Below are positions 30,912-40,025 of a DNA stretch of 64,000 nt, piece by piece. The DNA is taken from contig NZ_CP060789.1 of the NCBI RefSeq assembly GCF_014489575.1, positions 744,001 through 808,000 on the forward strand, read 5' to 3'. This DNA comes from Tessaracoccus defluvii. GTDB lineage: Bacteria > Actinomycetota > Actinomycetes > Propionibacteriales > Propionibacteriaceae. A program made the translations under genes and the position numbers. Each line of letters opens with the position of its first letter. Positions within the stretch are counted from its first letter, which is position 1. Under the pieces are notes generated by a model. The model searched no databases and was not told the DNA's origin. It worked only from the letters and a program-made list of their open reading frames with translations.

Positions 30912-32687
30912 GTGATTTCGAACCTTTCCTCGCTCTTCGTCCGCACCCTCCGCGACGACCCCGCCGCCGCCGAGGTACCGAGCCACCGCTGGCTGGTGCG
31001 CGCCGGCTACATCCGTCGCGCCGCCCCCGGCATCTACAGCTGGCTGCCGCTCGGCCTGAAGGTGCTGCAGAAGGTCGAGTCCATCGTCCGTGAGGAGATG
31101 GAGGCCATCGGTGCGCAGGAGGTGCACTTCCCGGCGCTGCTGCCGCGGGAGCCCTACGAGCAGACGAACCGGTGGACCGAGTACGGCGACAACCTGTTCC
31201 GCGTCGTCGACCGCAAGGGCGCCGACATGCTGCTCGGCCCCACGCACGAGGAGATGTTCACGCTGCTGGTCAAGGACCTGTACTCCTCGTACAAGGACCT
31301 GCCGCTCAGCCTGTTCCAGATCCAGACCAAGTACCGCGACGAGGCCCGCCCGCGCGCCGGCCTGCTCCGCGGCCGCGAGTTCGTGATGAAGGACTCGTAC
31401 TCCTTCGACATCGACCAGGACGGGCTCGAGGCGTCGTACCAGGCCCACCGTGAGGCCTACATCAAGATCTTCACCCGGCTCGGCCTCGACTTCGTCATCG
31501 TCGCGGCCATGGCCGGCGCCATGGGCGGCTCCCGCTCCGAGGAGTTCCTCGCGGTGGCCGCCAACGGTGAGGACACCTTCGTCCGCTCGCCCGGCGGGTA
31601 TGCCGCCAACGTCGAGGCCGTCCGCGTCGCGCCCCCGGCCGCGCAGCCGATCGAGGCCGCCCCGGCCATGGCCATCGTCGCCACCCCCGACACCGGCACG
31701 ATCGCGGGCGTCGTCGACCTGCTCAACGCGGAACACGCCCGCGCCGACCGGCCCTGGACCGGCGCCGACACCCTGAAGAACGTGGTGTTTCTCGTCACCG
31801 CACCTGATGGGACCACCTCGCCGCTGGCGCTCGGCCTGCCCGGGGATCGTGAGGTCGACGCCAAGCGGCTCGAGGCGGCCCTGGAGCCGTCGGTCGCCAC
31901 CCCGTTCACAGCCGAGGACTTCGAGCGCTACCCGGACCTGTTGGTCGGTTTCATCTCGCCCGTCAGCCTCGACGGCACCCGCGTGCTCGGCGAGGAATCG
32001 GTCACGAAGATCCGCTACGTCGTCGATCCGCGGGTCGTCGACGGCACGGTCTGGGTGACGGGAGCCAACGTCGTCGACGAGCATCTCTCGGGCGTCACCG
32101 CCGGCCGCGACTTCGTGGCCGACGGCGTCCTCGACGTGGCCGAGGTCCGCGAGGGCGATCCCGCGCCCGACGGCTCCGGACCCCTGACCCTCGCCCGCGG
32201 CATCGAGATGGGCCACATCTTCCAACTCGGAAAGAAGTACGCCGAGTCGCTCGACCTGAAGGTCCTCGACCAGAACGGCAAGCTGCAGGTCGTCACGATG
32301 GGGTCCTATGGCGTCGGGGTGTCCCGCGCCGTCGCCGCCGTCGCCGAGGCGACCTGCGACGACAAGGGCCTCTGCTGGCCCGTCGGGCTCGCCCCGTACC
32401 CCGTCCACATCGTCGCGACCGGCAAGGACCAGGCAGTCTTCGACGAGGCCGCCCGCATCGCGGCCGAGCTCGACGCAGAGGGCGTCGACGTGCTCGTCGA
32501 CGACCGCAAGGCGAGCCCGGGCGTCAAGTTCGCCGACGCCGAGATCCTCGGCATGCCGGTGATCCTCGTCATCGGCCGCGGGCTGGCCGAGGGCAAGGTC
32601 GAGCTGCGCGACCGGCGCACCGGCGAGCGCAACGAGGTGGCCGTCGGCGACGCCGTGGCCGCGATCAGCGAGCTGCTGGCCCGCTGA
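30912..32687 (+). CDS. proS: prolyl-tRNA synthetase (bacterial type)
   Basis: Charges tRNA-Pro. It has 591 residues in class II architecture: motif 1 near [19 protein letters not shown], motif 2 [18 protein letters not shown], an inserted editing (YbaK-like) domain (about 225-380) that clears Ala-tRNA-Pro, motif 3 [13 protein letters not shown] and a C-terminal anticodon domain. The GTG start follows a -10 box at 6 nt. Its 3' end overlaps the convergent small membrane protein gene by 23 bp. Confidence 0.96.
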
Positions 32688-33102
32688 CGAGGTCGGGGAG
32701 AGCGCGGTGGGCGGCCATGAGGCAGCCCGCCGCCCCCGCCGCGAGCAGGAGCAGAGGCACGACCTGCAGGGCGTCGATGTGGCCGAGGACCGCCGCCCAC
32801 GACACGAACACGAGGGCGCCGGCGAGCGCCCACCAGGCGGGGAACCGGTTGACGCGGCGGGAGAACACGCCGATCCAGGCTCCGATCGCGGCGACGACTC
32901 CGCAGAGCACCGTCACGGGGGCGTGGAAGCCGCCGTATCCCCAGACGAGCGGGTCCAGCCAGCTGTGGAGCGACACCGGGTTCGGGTCGGTCAGCGCCGC
33001 CCACGTCATCCGGTACGTGGGCGCGAGCATCCAGGCGACGGCGCCCGTCAGCGACACCGCGGCCCCGAGCTGCCAGAAGGTCCTGCTGCGCGCCATCGTC
33101 AT
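32665..33102 (-). CDS. four-helix membrane protein, unknown function
   Basis: Protein of 145 residues with hydrophobic segments near 10-28, 58-78, 88-106 and 110-128 and an Arg-rich N-terminus. I do not recognise a family. TAGACT ends 6 nt before the ATG at 33102, which supports a real leaderless gene. The last 23 bp lie antisense to the end of proS. Confidence 0.65.
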   Translation of the reverse strand: MTMARSRTFWQLGAAVSLTGAVAWMLAPTYRMTWAALTDPNPVSLHSWLDPLVWGYGGFHAPVTVLCGVVAAIGAWIGVFSRRVNRFPAWWALAGALVFVSWAAVLGHIDALQVVPLLLLAAGAAGCLMAAHRALPDLVSGPAAR

Positions 33103-33108
33103 GCATGG

Positions 33109-33114
33109 AGTCTA
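33109..33114 (-). promoter_or_regulatory. -10 box for the 145-residue membrane protein (leaderless)
   Basis: TAGACT on the minus strand, 6 nt before the ATG at 33102. Confidence 0.5.
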
Positions 33115-33133
33115 GCCAGGCTCCGAGCGGGAA

Positions 33134-34129
33134 TCAGGCGAACCGGCCGGGGAAGGCGGCCAGGAGCCGGTCACGCTCCGCAGCGGTGATGGGCAGGACG
33201 GTGCCGTGCCGGGGACTGCGGGGGAGCTGCGCATCCACCGAGGTGAAGCTGCCGGAGGCGAGGTCGTCGGTGTGGAAGGGCAGGTAGCCCTCCCCTCCGT
33301 GGTAGGCGGGCTGGTCGATGAACAGGAACCACCCGTCCCCGTCGTTGGCGCGGAACGCCGTCGGTCCCTCGCCCTCGGTGAACGTGCCGCCCCATGGGTT
33401 CGGCTGCCCCTCGCCGACCCGCTCGGCCAGGCGTTCCCACGACAGGGAATGAAGGTCGTCGCTGCGGTCGAGGCGCGGCAGCATGCAGGCCTCGTCCTTC
33501 GTGAACCTGTAGTGGATCCCGTCCTGCTCGACGATCGTCGAGTCGATGAGGCCGAGCCCGGGCCCGCGCCGTTCGTCCTGCCACAGGACGGGCGGGGTGA
33601 ACGTGATGAAGTCCTGCGTCGTGGAGTAGAACATCCGCTGGTAGGAGTCGCGGATGCTGCGTGAGGCGCGGTCGGCGGTGGGGTAGAGGGCCGAGGCCCA
33701 GAACACGAAGAACTCACCCCTGGCGGCGTCCCAGACCGCCTCGGGTGCCCAGACGTTGCCGGCCTCCGGACCCATCATCGGCGTCAGCCGCGGCTCCGAC
33801 CAGGTGACGAGGTCGGGAGACTCCCAGACGACCATGGCCGTCGAGCCCTGCTCCTGGGCCCGGCGGAAGTCGTTGCCGCCGTAGATGCGCAGGTCGGTGG
33901 CGATGATGATGTAGCGGTCGCCGTCGGGGTGGCGCAGGATGTGCGGGTCACGGACTCCACGCTCACCCACCGTCGAGGCGAGGATCGGGGCGCCGTCGCC
34001 CAGCTCCACCCAGTCGCGCAGCGGGTCGTTGCCCCGGGTGACCGCCAGCCTGATGGCCTCGCCACCGGCGCCCTCCCCGGTGAAGTAGACGAAGAGGTAG
34101 GCCCCATAGGGCTCGGTGTTGCGCGTCAT
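33134..34129 (-). CDS. GH43-like five-bladed propeller glycosidase, cytosolic
   Basis: Protein of 331 residues without signal peptide. Repeated blades with acidic residues fit a GH43-type fold: GVRDPHILRHPDGDRYIIIATD (family Arg-Asp-Pro region), WAPEAVWDAARGEFFVFWAS (middle Glu/Asp) and GEGPTAFRANDGDGWFLFIDQ (Glu of GEGP). By homology it would be an alpha-arabinofuranosidase or beta-xylosidase acting on imported oligosaccharides. GAGGAG lies just before the ATG. No transporter adjoins it. A non-catalytic relative cannot be ruled out. Confidence 0.75.
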   Translation of the reverse strand: MTRNTEPYGAYLFVYFTGEGAGGEAIRLAVTRGNDPLRDWVELGDGAPILASTVGERGVRDPHILRHPDGDRYIIIATDLRIYGGNDFRRAQEQGSTAMVVWESPDLVTWSEPRLTPMMGPEAGNVWAPEAVWDAARGEFFVFWASALYPTADRASRSIRDSYQRMFYSTTQDFITFTPPVLWQDERRGPGLGLIDSTIVEQDGIHYRFTKDEACMLPRLDRSDDLHSLSWERLAERVGEGQPNPWGGTFTEGEGPTAFRANDGDGWFLFIDQPAYHGGEGYLPFHTDDLASGSFTSVDAQLPRSPRHGTVLPITAAERDRLLAAFPGRFA

Positions 34130-34154
34130 GGGGCTCCTCGAACGGGGATGGTGG

Positions 34155-34520
34155 CTAGATCCTGCCTCCGGTGGCAGGGGGCAGGGCGGGGCGGGCCGCG
34201 TAGAGGGTCAGGCCTGCTCCGACGAGCAGCATGACCAGCACCACGACCCTACCGACCCCGAAGTCCCCGGCGAGTGCCGCCCCCACCAGCAGCAGGGCCG
34301 CCGCCCCCAGCGCCCACCAGGCAGGTGTCCTGCGTGTCCTCCGGACGGCGAAGCCGTACCACGCGCCGCCTGCGGCGACGAGGGCGGCCGCGACGACGAG
34401 GGCCGAGGGCAGCTGCCCGGGCCCGGGGGTGACGGCGTCTCCCAGCGCCACGAACCCCGGCGGCGTCAGCACCGCCGCCGCCGCGAACTGCCAGCCAAGT
34501 CTGCTCCGCGCTGCGCTCAT
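34155..34520 (-). CDS. small membrane protein, unknown
   Basis: Protein of 121 residues with four predicted transmembrane helices (about 10-28, 36-54, 64-82, 86-106), rich in Ala/Leu/Val/Gly. I do not recognise the family. The start ATG 34520 is chosen because an excellent promoter (TTGACA, 17 nt, CAGTCT) ends 6 nt before it. It resembles the unrelated 145-residue membrane protein at 32665 in layout only. The next gene on this strand begins 25 nt downstream. Confidence 0.6.
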   Translation of the reverse strand: MSAARSRLGWQFAAAAVLTPPGFVALGDAVTPGPGQLPSALVVAAALVAAGGAWYGFAVRRTRRTPAWWALGAAALLLVGAALAGDFGVGRVVVLVMLLVGAGLTLYAARPALPPATGGRI

Positions 34521-34526
34521 GGGTTG

Positions 34527-34555
34527 AGACTGTCGGGCGTGCTCCCCGCTGTCAA
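34527..34555 (-). promoter_or_regulatory. promoter for the 121-residue membrane protein
   Basis: A consensus -35 TTGACA (34550-34555) with 17-nt spacing to CAGTCT (34527-34532), 6 nt before the ATG. The -35 contains the stop codon of the upstream DUF4439 gene. Confidence 0.6.
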
Positions 34556-35480
34556 GCAACCCAGCCGGGCCAGTGGCCCAGCTGACCGCCGACCGCCTGC
34601 ACCGGCGCGACCTGGGCCGCCATGAGCTGCCGCCAGCGGGGGGCGGGGTCGGCGGCGACGCAGTGCGCGTAACCCTCCAGCAGGCGGGTCTCCAGCGCCG
34701 CCCAGCCCTGCCGGATGGCCTCGGGGGTGTCCATGGCCGTCGGCAGCTCGAAGGCTGCCGGCTGCGACGGCGCCGAGGCGCCGAGGGCCTCGCGCAGTTC
34801 GTTGCGCAGGTGCTTGACGGCGGCGAGGCGGGGCATCGCGAGCGCGACCAGCGGATCGTCGCCCGCCAGGCGGCCGACCCCGACGCCCAACCCGTAGATG
34901 AGGGCCCACGCGTGGCCGAGTGCGACGCCCTGGGCGGCCGCCAGCGTCGACTCCTGCAGTCGGCGGGGGGCCGCGTCGAGCGCGAGCGGAGGCAGCGTCG
35001 TGTCGGCGAGAGCCGTGACGCCGGTGGCGGCCGACGCGTACAGGAGTCGCAGGGCGCCGTCCCCGGCGGCCTGCGCCCCCGCCTCGAGGGCGGTGACGGC
35101 GCCGGTCCGGGCCGCCTCCAGCGCCGCCGTGGCGGCAGCGGCGTCGGCGGGCACTGCCACCTCCGGCGTGGCCGACCCGAAAAGGGGCTGTTCGTCGGAG
35201 GAGAGCGGGTCTGGAGCCCCGACCCTGGCCAGGTGCGCCTCACACTGGGCCCTGGCGGCTCCGAGCCAGGGCTGCGCCGTCCAGAACGCGGCACCCTCCA
35301 GTCCGGCGAGGGTGGCGTCGAGCAGCGTCAGTGCGAGCTGGGCGGCAGCGGCCTCGGGGCCTGGGTGGGCGCGGGAGGGGAGACGGGGAGTGCCGGCGCG
35401 CCGGAGATGACCGGGCTGGGGGCGCACCCGGCCAGCGCCAGGCCGGCGCCGATGAGCAGGGTGCGACGGGTGAGGGGCAT
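34552..35480 (-). CDS. DUF4439-like lipoprotein (frame broken at 35356-35359)
   Basis: Exported lipoprotein of about 309 residues if repaired. It has a twin-Arg-like start PLTRRTLLIGAGLALAGC with the lipobox Cys at about residue 19, then a proline-rich spacer and a helical Ala/Leu-rich body of ferritin-like appearance (AAQGVALGHAWALIYGLGVGV) as in DUF4439. The signal and body lie in different frames; one extra G in the GGGG at 35356-35359 (plus strand) fuses them (PTQAP to EAAAAQLALTLLD). TAGGCT 7 nt before the ATG at 35480 marks a leaderless start. The function is unknown; DUF4439 genes often lie upstream of rimP in actinobacteria. Confidence 0.78.
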
Positions 35481-35487
35481 GGGCCTC

Positions 35488-35493
35488 AGCCTA
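35488..35493 (-). promoter_or_regulatory. -10 box for the DUF4439 lipoprotein gene (leaderless)
   Basis: TAGGCT on the minus strand, 7 nt before the ATG at 35480. Confidence 0.55.
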
Positions 35494-35521
35494 GTGCGCT
35501 GGTCCGGCAGCGCATCGCGGC

Positions 35522-35527
35522 TATGCT
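35522..35527 (+). promoter_or_regulatory. -10 box for rimP-nusA
   Basis: TATGCT, with a leader of about 40 nt and GGAGC before the rimP ATG. The -35 is weak. Confidence 0.45.
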
Positions 35528-35572
35528 TGGCTCCCACAACTAGGTCACACAACCGGATACGGAGCAACTCCC

Positions 35573-36055
35573 ATGCAGGAAACACGCCTCGCTGAGCTCA
35601 TTGAGCCGATTCTCGCCGGGCACGGGCTCGAACTCGACCACCTCGAGATCACCCCGATCGGGAAGCGCCGCATTCTCAAGGTCACCGTCGATGGGGACGG
35701 TCCGTCGGGTCGCGGCCCCCTGGTCGACGACATCGCCGCGGCCGCCCGCAGCCTCTCCGACGCGCTGGACGAGTCCGCTGCCACCGGCGACGCCCCGTAC
35801 ACCCTCGAGGTCAGCTCCCGCGGCGTCAGCCGCCCCCTGACGGCGCCCAAGCACTACCGCCGCAACACGGGCCGCCTGATCAAGGTCACCGCTGCGGAGG
35901 GCGGGTCCGTCACCGGGCGGATCGTCACCGTCACCGACGATGCCGTGACCCTCGACGTCGACGGCGAGACCCGCGAGGTGGAGCTGGCGACGGTCACCAA
36001 GGCCGTCGTACAGGTCGAGATGAACCGGGCCGACGACGAGGAAGAGGGCAACTGA
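35573..36055 (+). CDS. rimP: ribosome maturation factor RimP
   Basis: Assists 30S subunit assembly. It has 160 residues with the RimP N-terminal domain ([25 protein letters not shown]) and a C-terminal SH3-like domain ([17 protein letters not shown]). The family motif [13 protein letters not shown] is clear. It ends 1 nt before nusA, the conserved rimP-nusA pair. Confidence 0.95.
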   Translation: MQETRLAELIEPILAGHGLELDHLEITPIGKRRILKVTVDGDGPSGRGPLVDDIAAAARSLSDALDESAATGDAPYTLEVSSRGVSRPLTAPKHYRRNTGRLIKVTAAEGGSVTGRIVTVTDDAVTLDVDGETREVELATVTKAVVQVEMNRADDEEEGN

Positions 36056-36056
36056 C

Positions 36057-37031
36057 ATGGATGTGGACCTGGCAGCACTGAAGGCCATCGAGAGGGATCG
36101 CGAGATCCCCATGGACTACCTCCTCAAGACGCTCGAGGACGCCCTGCTCAACGCCTACAACAAGACCGCCCACGCCCTGCGCGGCGTGAAGGTGGAGGTG
36201 AACCCGAAGACCGGCAAGGTCTCCGTGCTCGCGCCCGAGTTCGACGACGACGATCAGATCATCGGCTACTTCGACGACACCCCCAGCGACTTCGGCCGCA
36301 TCGCCGCCGCGACGGCCCGGCAGGTCATCTTCCAGCGGATCCGGGAGGCGGAGGACGATCAGAAGTTCGGCCACTTCTCGGGCGTCGAGGGCGACATCCT
36401 CGTCGGCGTCATCCAGCAGGACCGCGACACCCGCGCCGTGCGGGTGGATCTCGGCAGCCTCGAGGCGATCATCCCGCAGGCCGAGCAGGTCCCCGGCGAG
36501 GACTACTCGCACGGCCGCCGGCTGCGCGTCTACGTCGTGAGCGTGCGCCGCGAGCTGCGCGGGCCGCAGGTCATCCTGTCGCGCACGCACCCCAACCTGG
36601 TGCGCAAGCTCTTCGCGCTCGAGGTGCCGGAGATCGACAAGGGCATCGTGGAGATCATGGAGGTCGCCCGCGAGGCCGGCCACCGCACGAAGATCGCCGT
36701 CGTGTCGCACGACCCGAACGTGTCCGCCAAGGGTGCGTTCATCGGTCCCATGGGCCAGCGGGTGCGCGCCGTGACCAGCGAGCTGGGGGAGGAGAAGATC
36801 GACATCGTCGACTACTCGGACGACCCGGCGAAGTTCGTCGCTGCGGCCCTGTCCCCGGCGAAGGTGCTCTCGGTGACGATCGTCGACGAGCAGGCCCGCG
36901 CCTGCCGCGTCATCGTGCCCGACTACCAGCTGTCGCTCGCCATCGGTCGCGAGGGGCAGAACGCGCGGCTGGCGGCACGCCTCACCGGCTGGCGCATCGA
37001 CATCCAGCCGGACGTCCCGACCACCCGCTGA
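36057..37031 (+). CDS. nusA: transcription termination/antitermination factor NusA
   Basis: Binds RNA polymerase and nascent RNA to control pausing, termination and antitermination. Its 324 residues are the short actinobacterial form: N-terminal polymerase-binding domain ([11 protein letters not shown]), S1 domain ([11 protein letters not shown]), KH domains ([50 protein letters not shown]). It lacks the C-terminal acidic repeats of E. coli NusA. In most actinobacteria ylxR-infB follows directly; here two unrelated genes intervene. Confidence 0.96.
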   Translation: MDVDLAALKAIERDREIPMDYLLKTLEDALLNAYNKTAHALRGVKVEVNPKTGKVSVLAPEFDDDDQIIGYFDDTPSDFGRIAAATARQVIFQRIREAEDDQKFGHFSGVEGDILVGVIQQDRDTRAVRVDLGSLEAIIPQAEQVPGEDYSHGRRLRVYVVSVRRELRGPQVILSRTHPNLVRKLFALEVPEIDKGIVEIMEVAREAGHRTKIAVVSHDPNVSAKGAFIGPMGQRVRAVTSELGEEKIDIVDYSDDPAKFVAAALSPAKVLSVTIVDEQARACRVIVPDYQLSLAIGREGQNARLAARLTGWRIDIQPDVPTTR

Positions 37032-37076
37032 GCCGCGGGCGACCGCCGTCGGCAGGGCGGCGGTCGACGGGTCGCG

Positions 37077-37082
37077 TAGGAT
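37077..37082 (+). promoter_or_regulatory. -10 box for the LtaS-like gene
   Basis: TAGGAT ends 9 nt before the ATG at 37092, a near-leaderless spacing. Confidence 0.45.
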
Positions 37083-37091
37083 ATCCCAACG

Positions 37092-38963
37092 ATGTCGACG
37101 CAGAAAAGACGAACGCTCCGTGAACGGCTGGCCGCCCCGACCCACCTGTGGGGGCGGCTGGCCACCACTCTGATCCCCGTCGCGGTCATCGGGGTCTGGC
37201 TCAAACTGATCCGGATCGACCGGTTCTACCCGGGATCGGATCTGCTGGGGACGCTGACGAAGGTGTCCTCCGACGTGGCCTTCGGCGCCGCCTGGATCCT
37301 GCTGTGGTTCGTGCTGTGCGTGTTCTCCCGCGGCTGGCTGCGCGCGGTGCTCTTCTACCTCGCCCACATCGCCAGCTGTGTGGTCGGCGTCTACATCGTC
37401 GTCAACCACGAGTTCGGTCTCCGTACGGGCAACCCGCTCACGTGGGACACGATGGTCTACGCCTTCACGCAGGGTGACCAGCTCGCCGGGCTCGTCGGCT
37501 CCGAGATGACCGACAGCGCTATCGCGCTGCTCTGGACGATCATCGCCTCCACCCTGGCGCTGCCCCTCCTCGTGGGGCGCCTCATCGACCCGCTGTTGCG
37601 CTGGCGGCCCCGCAAGGGGGTCAAGCGCGCCGCCGTGCTGGCGCTCGTCGCGCTGCTGTTCGGATCCTCGTGGACGGCGCCGACCGCCTCTGCCGCGTTC
37701 GCCCTGGCGGCGCCGGTCCGGCTGGCCGTCTCGCCTGTGCGTGACGCCTTCGCGTACCCGTCCGTCTCGGACGCGTGGCCGACCGACCCCGGAGAGACGA
37801 CGCTGACTCCCCGGGACGGGGCCCAGCACCGCAATCTGGTGCTCATCACATTGGAATCCCAGCGGGCGACCTCGACGCTTCCCGAGACCAGGCAGCCCGT
37901 GACGCCCGTCCTCGACGCCCTCGCCGCGGACAGCATCACGCCACGCCGGGGCTACTCGGTGTTCCCCCACACCTCGAAGGCACTCACCGCCGTGACGTGC
38001 GGCATCGTGCCGCCGGCTGACGCGGCCAACTCGGAGGCCGAGCCGACCGACGGCATCCCAGCCGCATGCCTGCCCGCGCTGCTGGGGGAGCAGGGCTACG
38101 CATCGAAGTTCTTCCAGACGGCGACCGAACACTTCGAGCGGCGCCGCGGCACCGCCGCCAACTTCGGCTACGACGAGTTCATGCCCGTCGACGAGATGTC
38201 GACCGTCGGCTTCCACCGGGCCAACTACTTCGGCTACGAAGAGGACATCATGCTCGAGCCGCAGCGGGAGTGGCTGGAGCAGCAGGAGGGCCCGTTCATG
38301 CTCGGCATGCTGACGGTGACGGGGCACCACGACTACAAGCTGGAGGGCTACGAGGAGATCGACTTCGTCGACGACCCGCTGCTGAACAAGTACCTCAACA
38401 GCATCCACTATCAGGACGCCTTCGTCGGCCGGCTCATCGACATGTTCAAGGAACTGGGGCTCTACGAGGACACCGTCTTCATCATCACCGGCGACCACGG
38501 CGAGGGCTTCGGGGAGCATCGGGTCTACCAGCACGACAACACGATCTACGAGGAGGGGATCCGCATCCCCTACCTGATCCACGACCCGCTGCGTGAGGGG
38601 CAGGTCCTCGACGACCCGACCGACCAGCTGGCCATTCTGCCGACCGCCGTCGACCTGCTCGGCTTCGACCTGGTGGGCGCCGAGGGCTACCGCCCGTCGC
38701 TGCTGAGCGGCGAGGAGCAGCCCCCGGTCGTGGCCACGTGCTACGCCAGGGCCCGCTGCATGGCGACCATCGACGGCGACATGAAGGTGATCCACCACTT
38801 CGGCGACCGGCGCGACGAGGTGTTCGACCTCTCGACGGACAACTACGAGCGGGTCGACCTCGCAGACCAGTACGACGAGGCGTGGCGCAACCGGCACAGC
38901 GAGTTCGCCACGAAGTGGTACGTCGCCGCCGAGAACTTCTACGAGGCCGCCCGCGAGCAGTAG
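37092..38963 (+). CDS. LtaS-like membrane sulfatase/phosphoglycerol transferase
   Basis: Protein of 623 residues: about five transmembrane helices in the first 215 residues, then an extracytoplasmic alkaline phosphatase-superfamily domain. Metal site LVLITLESQRATST near residue 250, the nucleophile-type VFPHTSKALTAVTCG (Thr of PHTSKAL), and the second metal site IITGDHGEGFGEH with YQHDNTIYEEGIRIPYL match the LtaS/arylsulfatase-like transferases. It may transfer phosphoglycerol or phosphoethanolamine to a wall polymer or glycolipid; classic lipoteichoic acid is not expected in this group, so the acceptor is open. It lies between nusA and ylxR. Confidence 0.82.
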   Translation: MSTQKRRTLRERLAAPTHLWGRLATTLIPVAVIGVWLKLIRIDRFYPGSDLLGTLTKVSSDVAFGAAWILLWFVLCVFSRGWLRAVLFYLAHIASCVVGVYIVVNHEFGLRTGNPLTWDTMVYAFTQGDQLAGLVGSEMTDSAIALLWTIIASTLALPLLVGRLIDPLLRWRPRKGVKRAAVLALVALLFGSSWTAPTASAAFALAAPVRLAVSPVRDAFAYPSVSDAWPTDPGETTLTPRDGAQHRNLVLITLESQRATSTLPETRQPVTPVLDALAADSITPRRGYSVFPHTSKALTAVTCGIVPPADAANSEAEPTDGIPAACLPALLGEQGYASKFFQTATEHFERRRGTAANFGYDEFMPVDEMSTVGFHRANYFGYEEDIMLEPQREWLEQQEGPFMLGMLTVTGHHDYKLEGYEEIDFVDDPLLNKYLNSIHYQDAFVGRLIDMFKELGLYEDTVFIITGDHGEGFGEHRVYQHDNTIYEEGIRIPYLIHDPLREGQVLDDPTDQLAILPTAVDLLGFDLVGAEGYRPSLLSGEEQPPVVATCYARARCMATIDGDMKVIHHFGDRRDEVFDLSTDNYERVDLADQYDEAWRNRHSEFATKWYVAAENFYEAAREQ

Positions 38964-38969
38964 GCGTCG

Positions 38970-39503
38970 TCAGCGGGAGTGGTCTCCACCCCGGACCCGC
39001 ACGATCCCCTCCTCGACAGCCTTCGCGACCGCGTCGGCCTCCGCCTGCGTGAGCGTGCCGTCGGTCACCGCCTTCTCGAGCACCTCCTTGTCGGAGGCGG
39101 TCCGTGCGGCCTCGCGCTCCGAGCGGAGCTCGTCGATGGCGGCCGTGACCTTCGACTCGTCGAGGCCGAGGGCCTCGGCCAAGGCCTGTGCGAACGCGGC
39201 CTCCCTGGCCGAGCGGTCGGCCTCACGGTCCTCTGATGCAGCGCCGCGGACCTTGTCGATCGCGTCTCGCAGCGTGGTCTCCTCGACGCCCAGCTTCTCC
39301 GCGAGTCCGGAGACGTCCCGGAACCCGCCGCGGCCGTGCCTGCCGCCGTGCCCCTGGTCCTGCGACGGCGCGGTCGCCCCAGCCGAGGTGGTGGGCGTCG
39401 GCGACGGTGACGCAGTCTCCGCCTGTGCGAGCTGCGCGGCGCCCAGGCCGACGCCTGCGGCGAGCACCGCCGTCGATACTCCGAGAATGATGCGCTTGGT
39501 CAT
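38970..39503 (-). CDS. secreted small helical protein with repeated helix-turn motifs
   Basis: Exported protein of 177 residues. A signal peptide (1-28, cleavage near LAQAE) is followed by a Ser/Thr/Pro linker, a Gly/His-rich patch (GHGGRHGRGG) and a helical domain with two related units: SGLAEKLGVEETTLRDAIDKV and, later, LAEALGLDESKVTAAIDELR, then TDGTLTQAEADAV. Such proteins are widespread in actinobacteria and unassigned. The His/Gly patch might bind metal (speculation). GAAAGGA precedes the ATG at 39503. It is convergent with the LtaS-like gene. Confidence 0.75.
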   Translation of the reverse strand: MTKRIILGVSTAVLAAGVGLGAAQLAQAETASPSPTPTTSAGATAPSQDQGHGGRHGRGGFRDVSGLAEKLGVEETTLRDAIDKVRGAASEDREADRSAREAAFAQALAEALGLDESKVTAAIDELRSEREAARTASDKEVLEKAVTDGTLTQAEADAVAKAVEEGIVRVRGGDHSR

Positions 39504-39604
39504 GGTCGATCCTTTCGTCACGCCGGGGAGGTCCCGGCCGTGAACCCACCGTGCGTGGGGAAGCTGTCAGCCGCCTGTGGGACGGCTGGCAGTCGGCTGG
39601 GGAC

Positions 39605-39610
39605 TAGGCT
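39605..39610 (+). promoter_or_regulatory. -10 box for ylxR (leaderless)
   Basis: TAGGCT ends 7 nt before the GTG at 39618 and decides the start. Confidence 0.55.
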
Positions 39611-39617
39611 GCAGGGC

Positions 39618-39851
39618 GTGAATCCGCAGCGGACCTGTATTGCATGCCGCGCCCGGTGCGACCAGGCCGACCTCGTCCGCCTCGTGCGTGTGGGCGACCT
39701 GATCGTCGACGGCACGTCGCCCCGGCTCCCCGGCCGCGGGGCCTATCTCCATGCCGGCTGTTTCGACCTGGCGCAACGCCGTGGGGCCTTCCGGCGGGCG
39801 TTCGGTCCGGCCGCCCGACTCGGCGCGACACGCCCGGTTGGTGACCCGTAG
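39618..39851 (+). CDS. ylxR: YlxR family nucleic-acid-binding protein
   Basis: Short basic protein of 77 residues with RTCIACRARCDQADLVRLVR and LPGRGAYLHAGCFDLAQRRGAF, the YlxR signature (an RNA-binding fold; in some bacteria RnpM, which modulates RNase P). The short form starting at GTG 39618 is preferred over an upstream ATG because the family starts at this point and a -10 box lies 7 nt before it. It normally follows nusA directly; here 2.6 kb separates them. Confidence 0.92.
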   Translation: MNPQRTCIACRARCDQADLVRLVRVGDLIVDGTSPRLPGRGAYLHAGCFDLAQRRGAFRRAFGPAARLGATRPVGDP

Positions 39852-39867
39852 CGGGTGGGGATATGAT
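39838..39867 (+). promoter_or_regulatory. infB promoter
   Basis: TTGGTG and TATGAT are 18 nt apart. Predicted transcription start is near 39875, giving an infB leader of about 150 nt. Confidence 0.6.
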
Positions 39868-39927
39868 TGCTGACGGCCTACGTCCGCGTGGCCGCATCGT
39901 TCCACGCCCGTTCCGGGCGCCAACCAG

Positions 39928-39987
39928 AAGGTGGGCTAACGCTCATGACCACTCGATGAGTACCCAACGATGATCAAGCACAACTAG
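39928..39987 (+). other. infB leader with three chained overlapping mini-ORFs
   Basis: After an SD-like AAGGTGG (39928-39934) come ORFs MTTR-stop (39945-39959), MSTQR-stop (39956-39973) and MIKHN-stop (39970-39987). Each later ATG overlaps the previous stop in ATGA. infB has its own SD further downstream. A ribosome terminating on one could re-initiate on the next, so the chain may meter initiation capacity; this is inference. Confidence 0.5.
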
Positions 39988-40025
39988 GGAATCCGGCCTT
40001 GGGGTCGGGCCCGCGAAGGAGAGTA

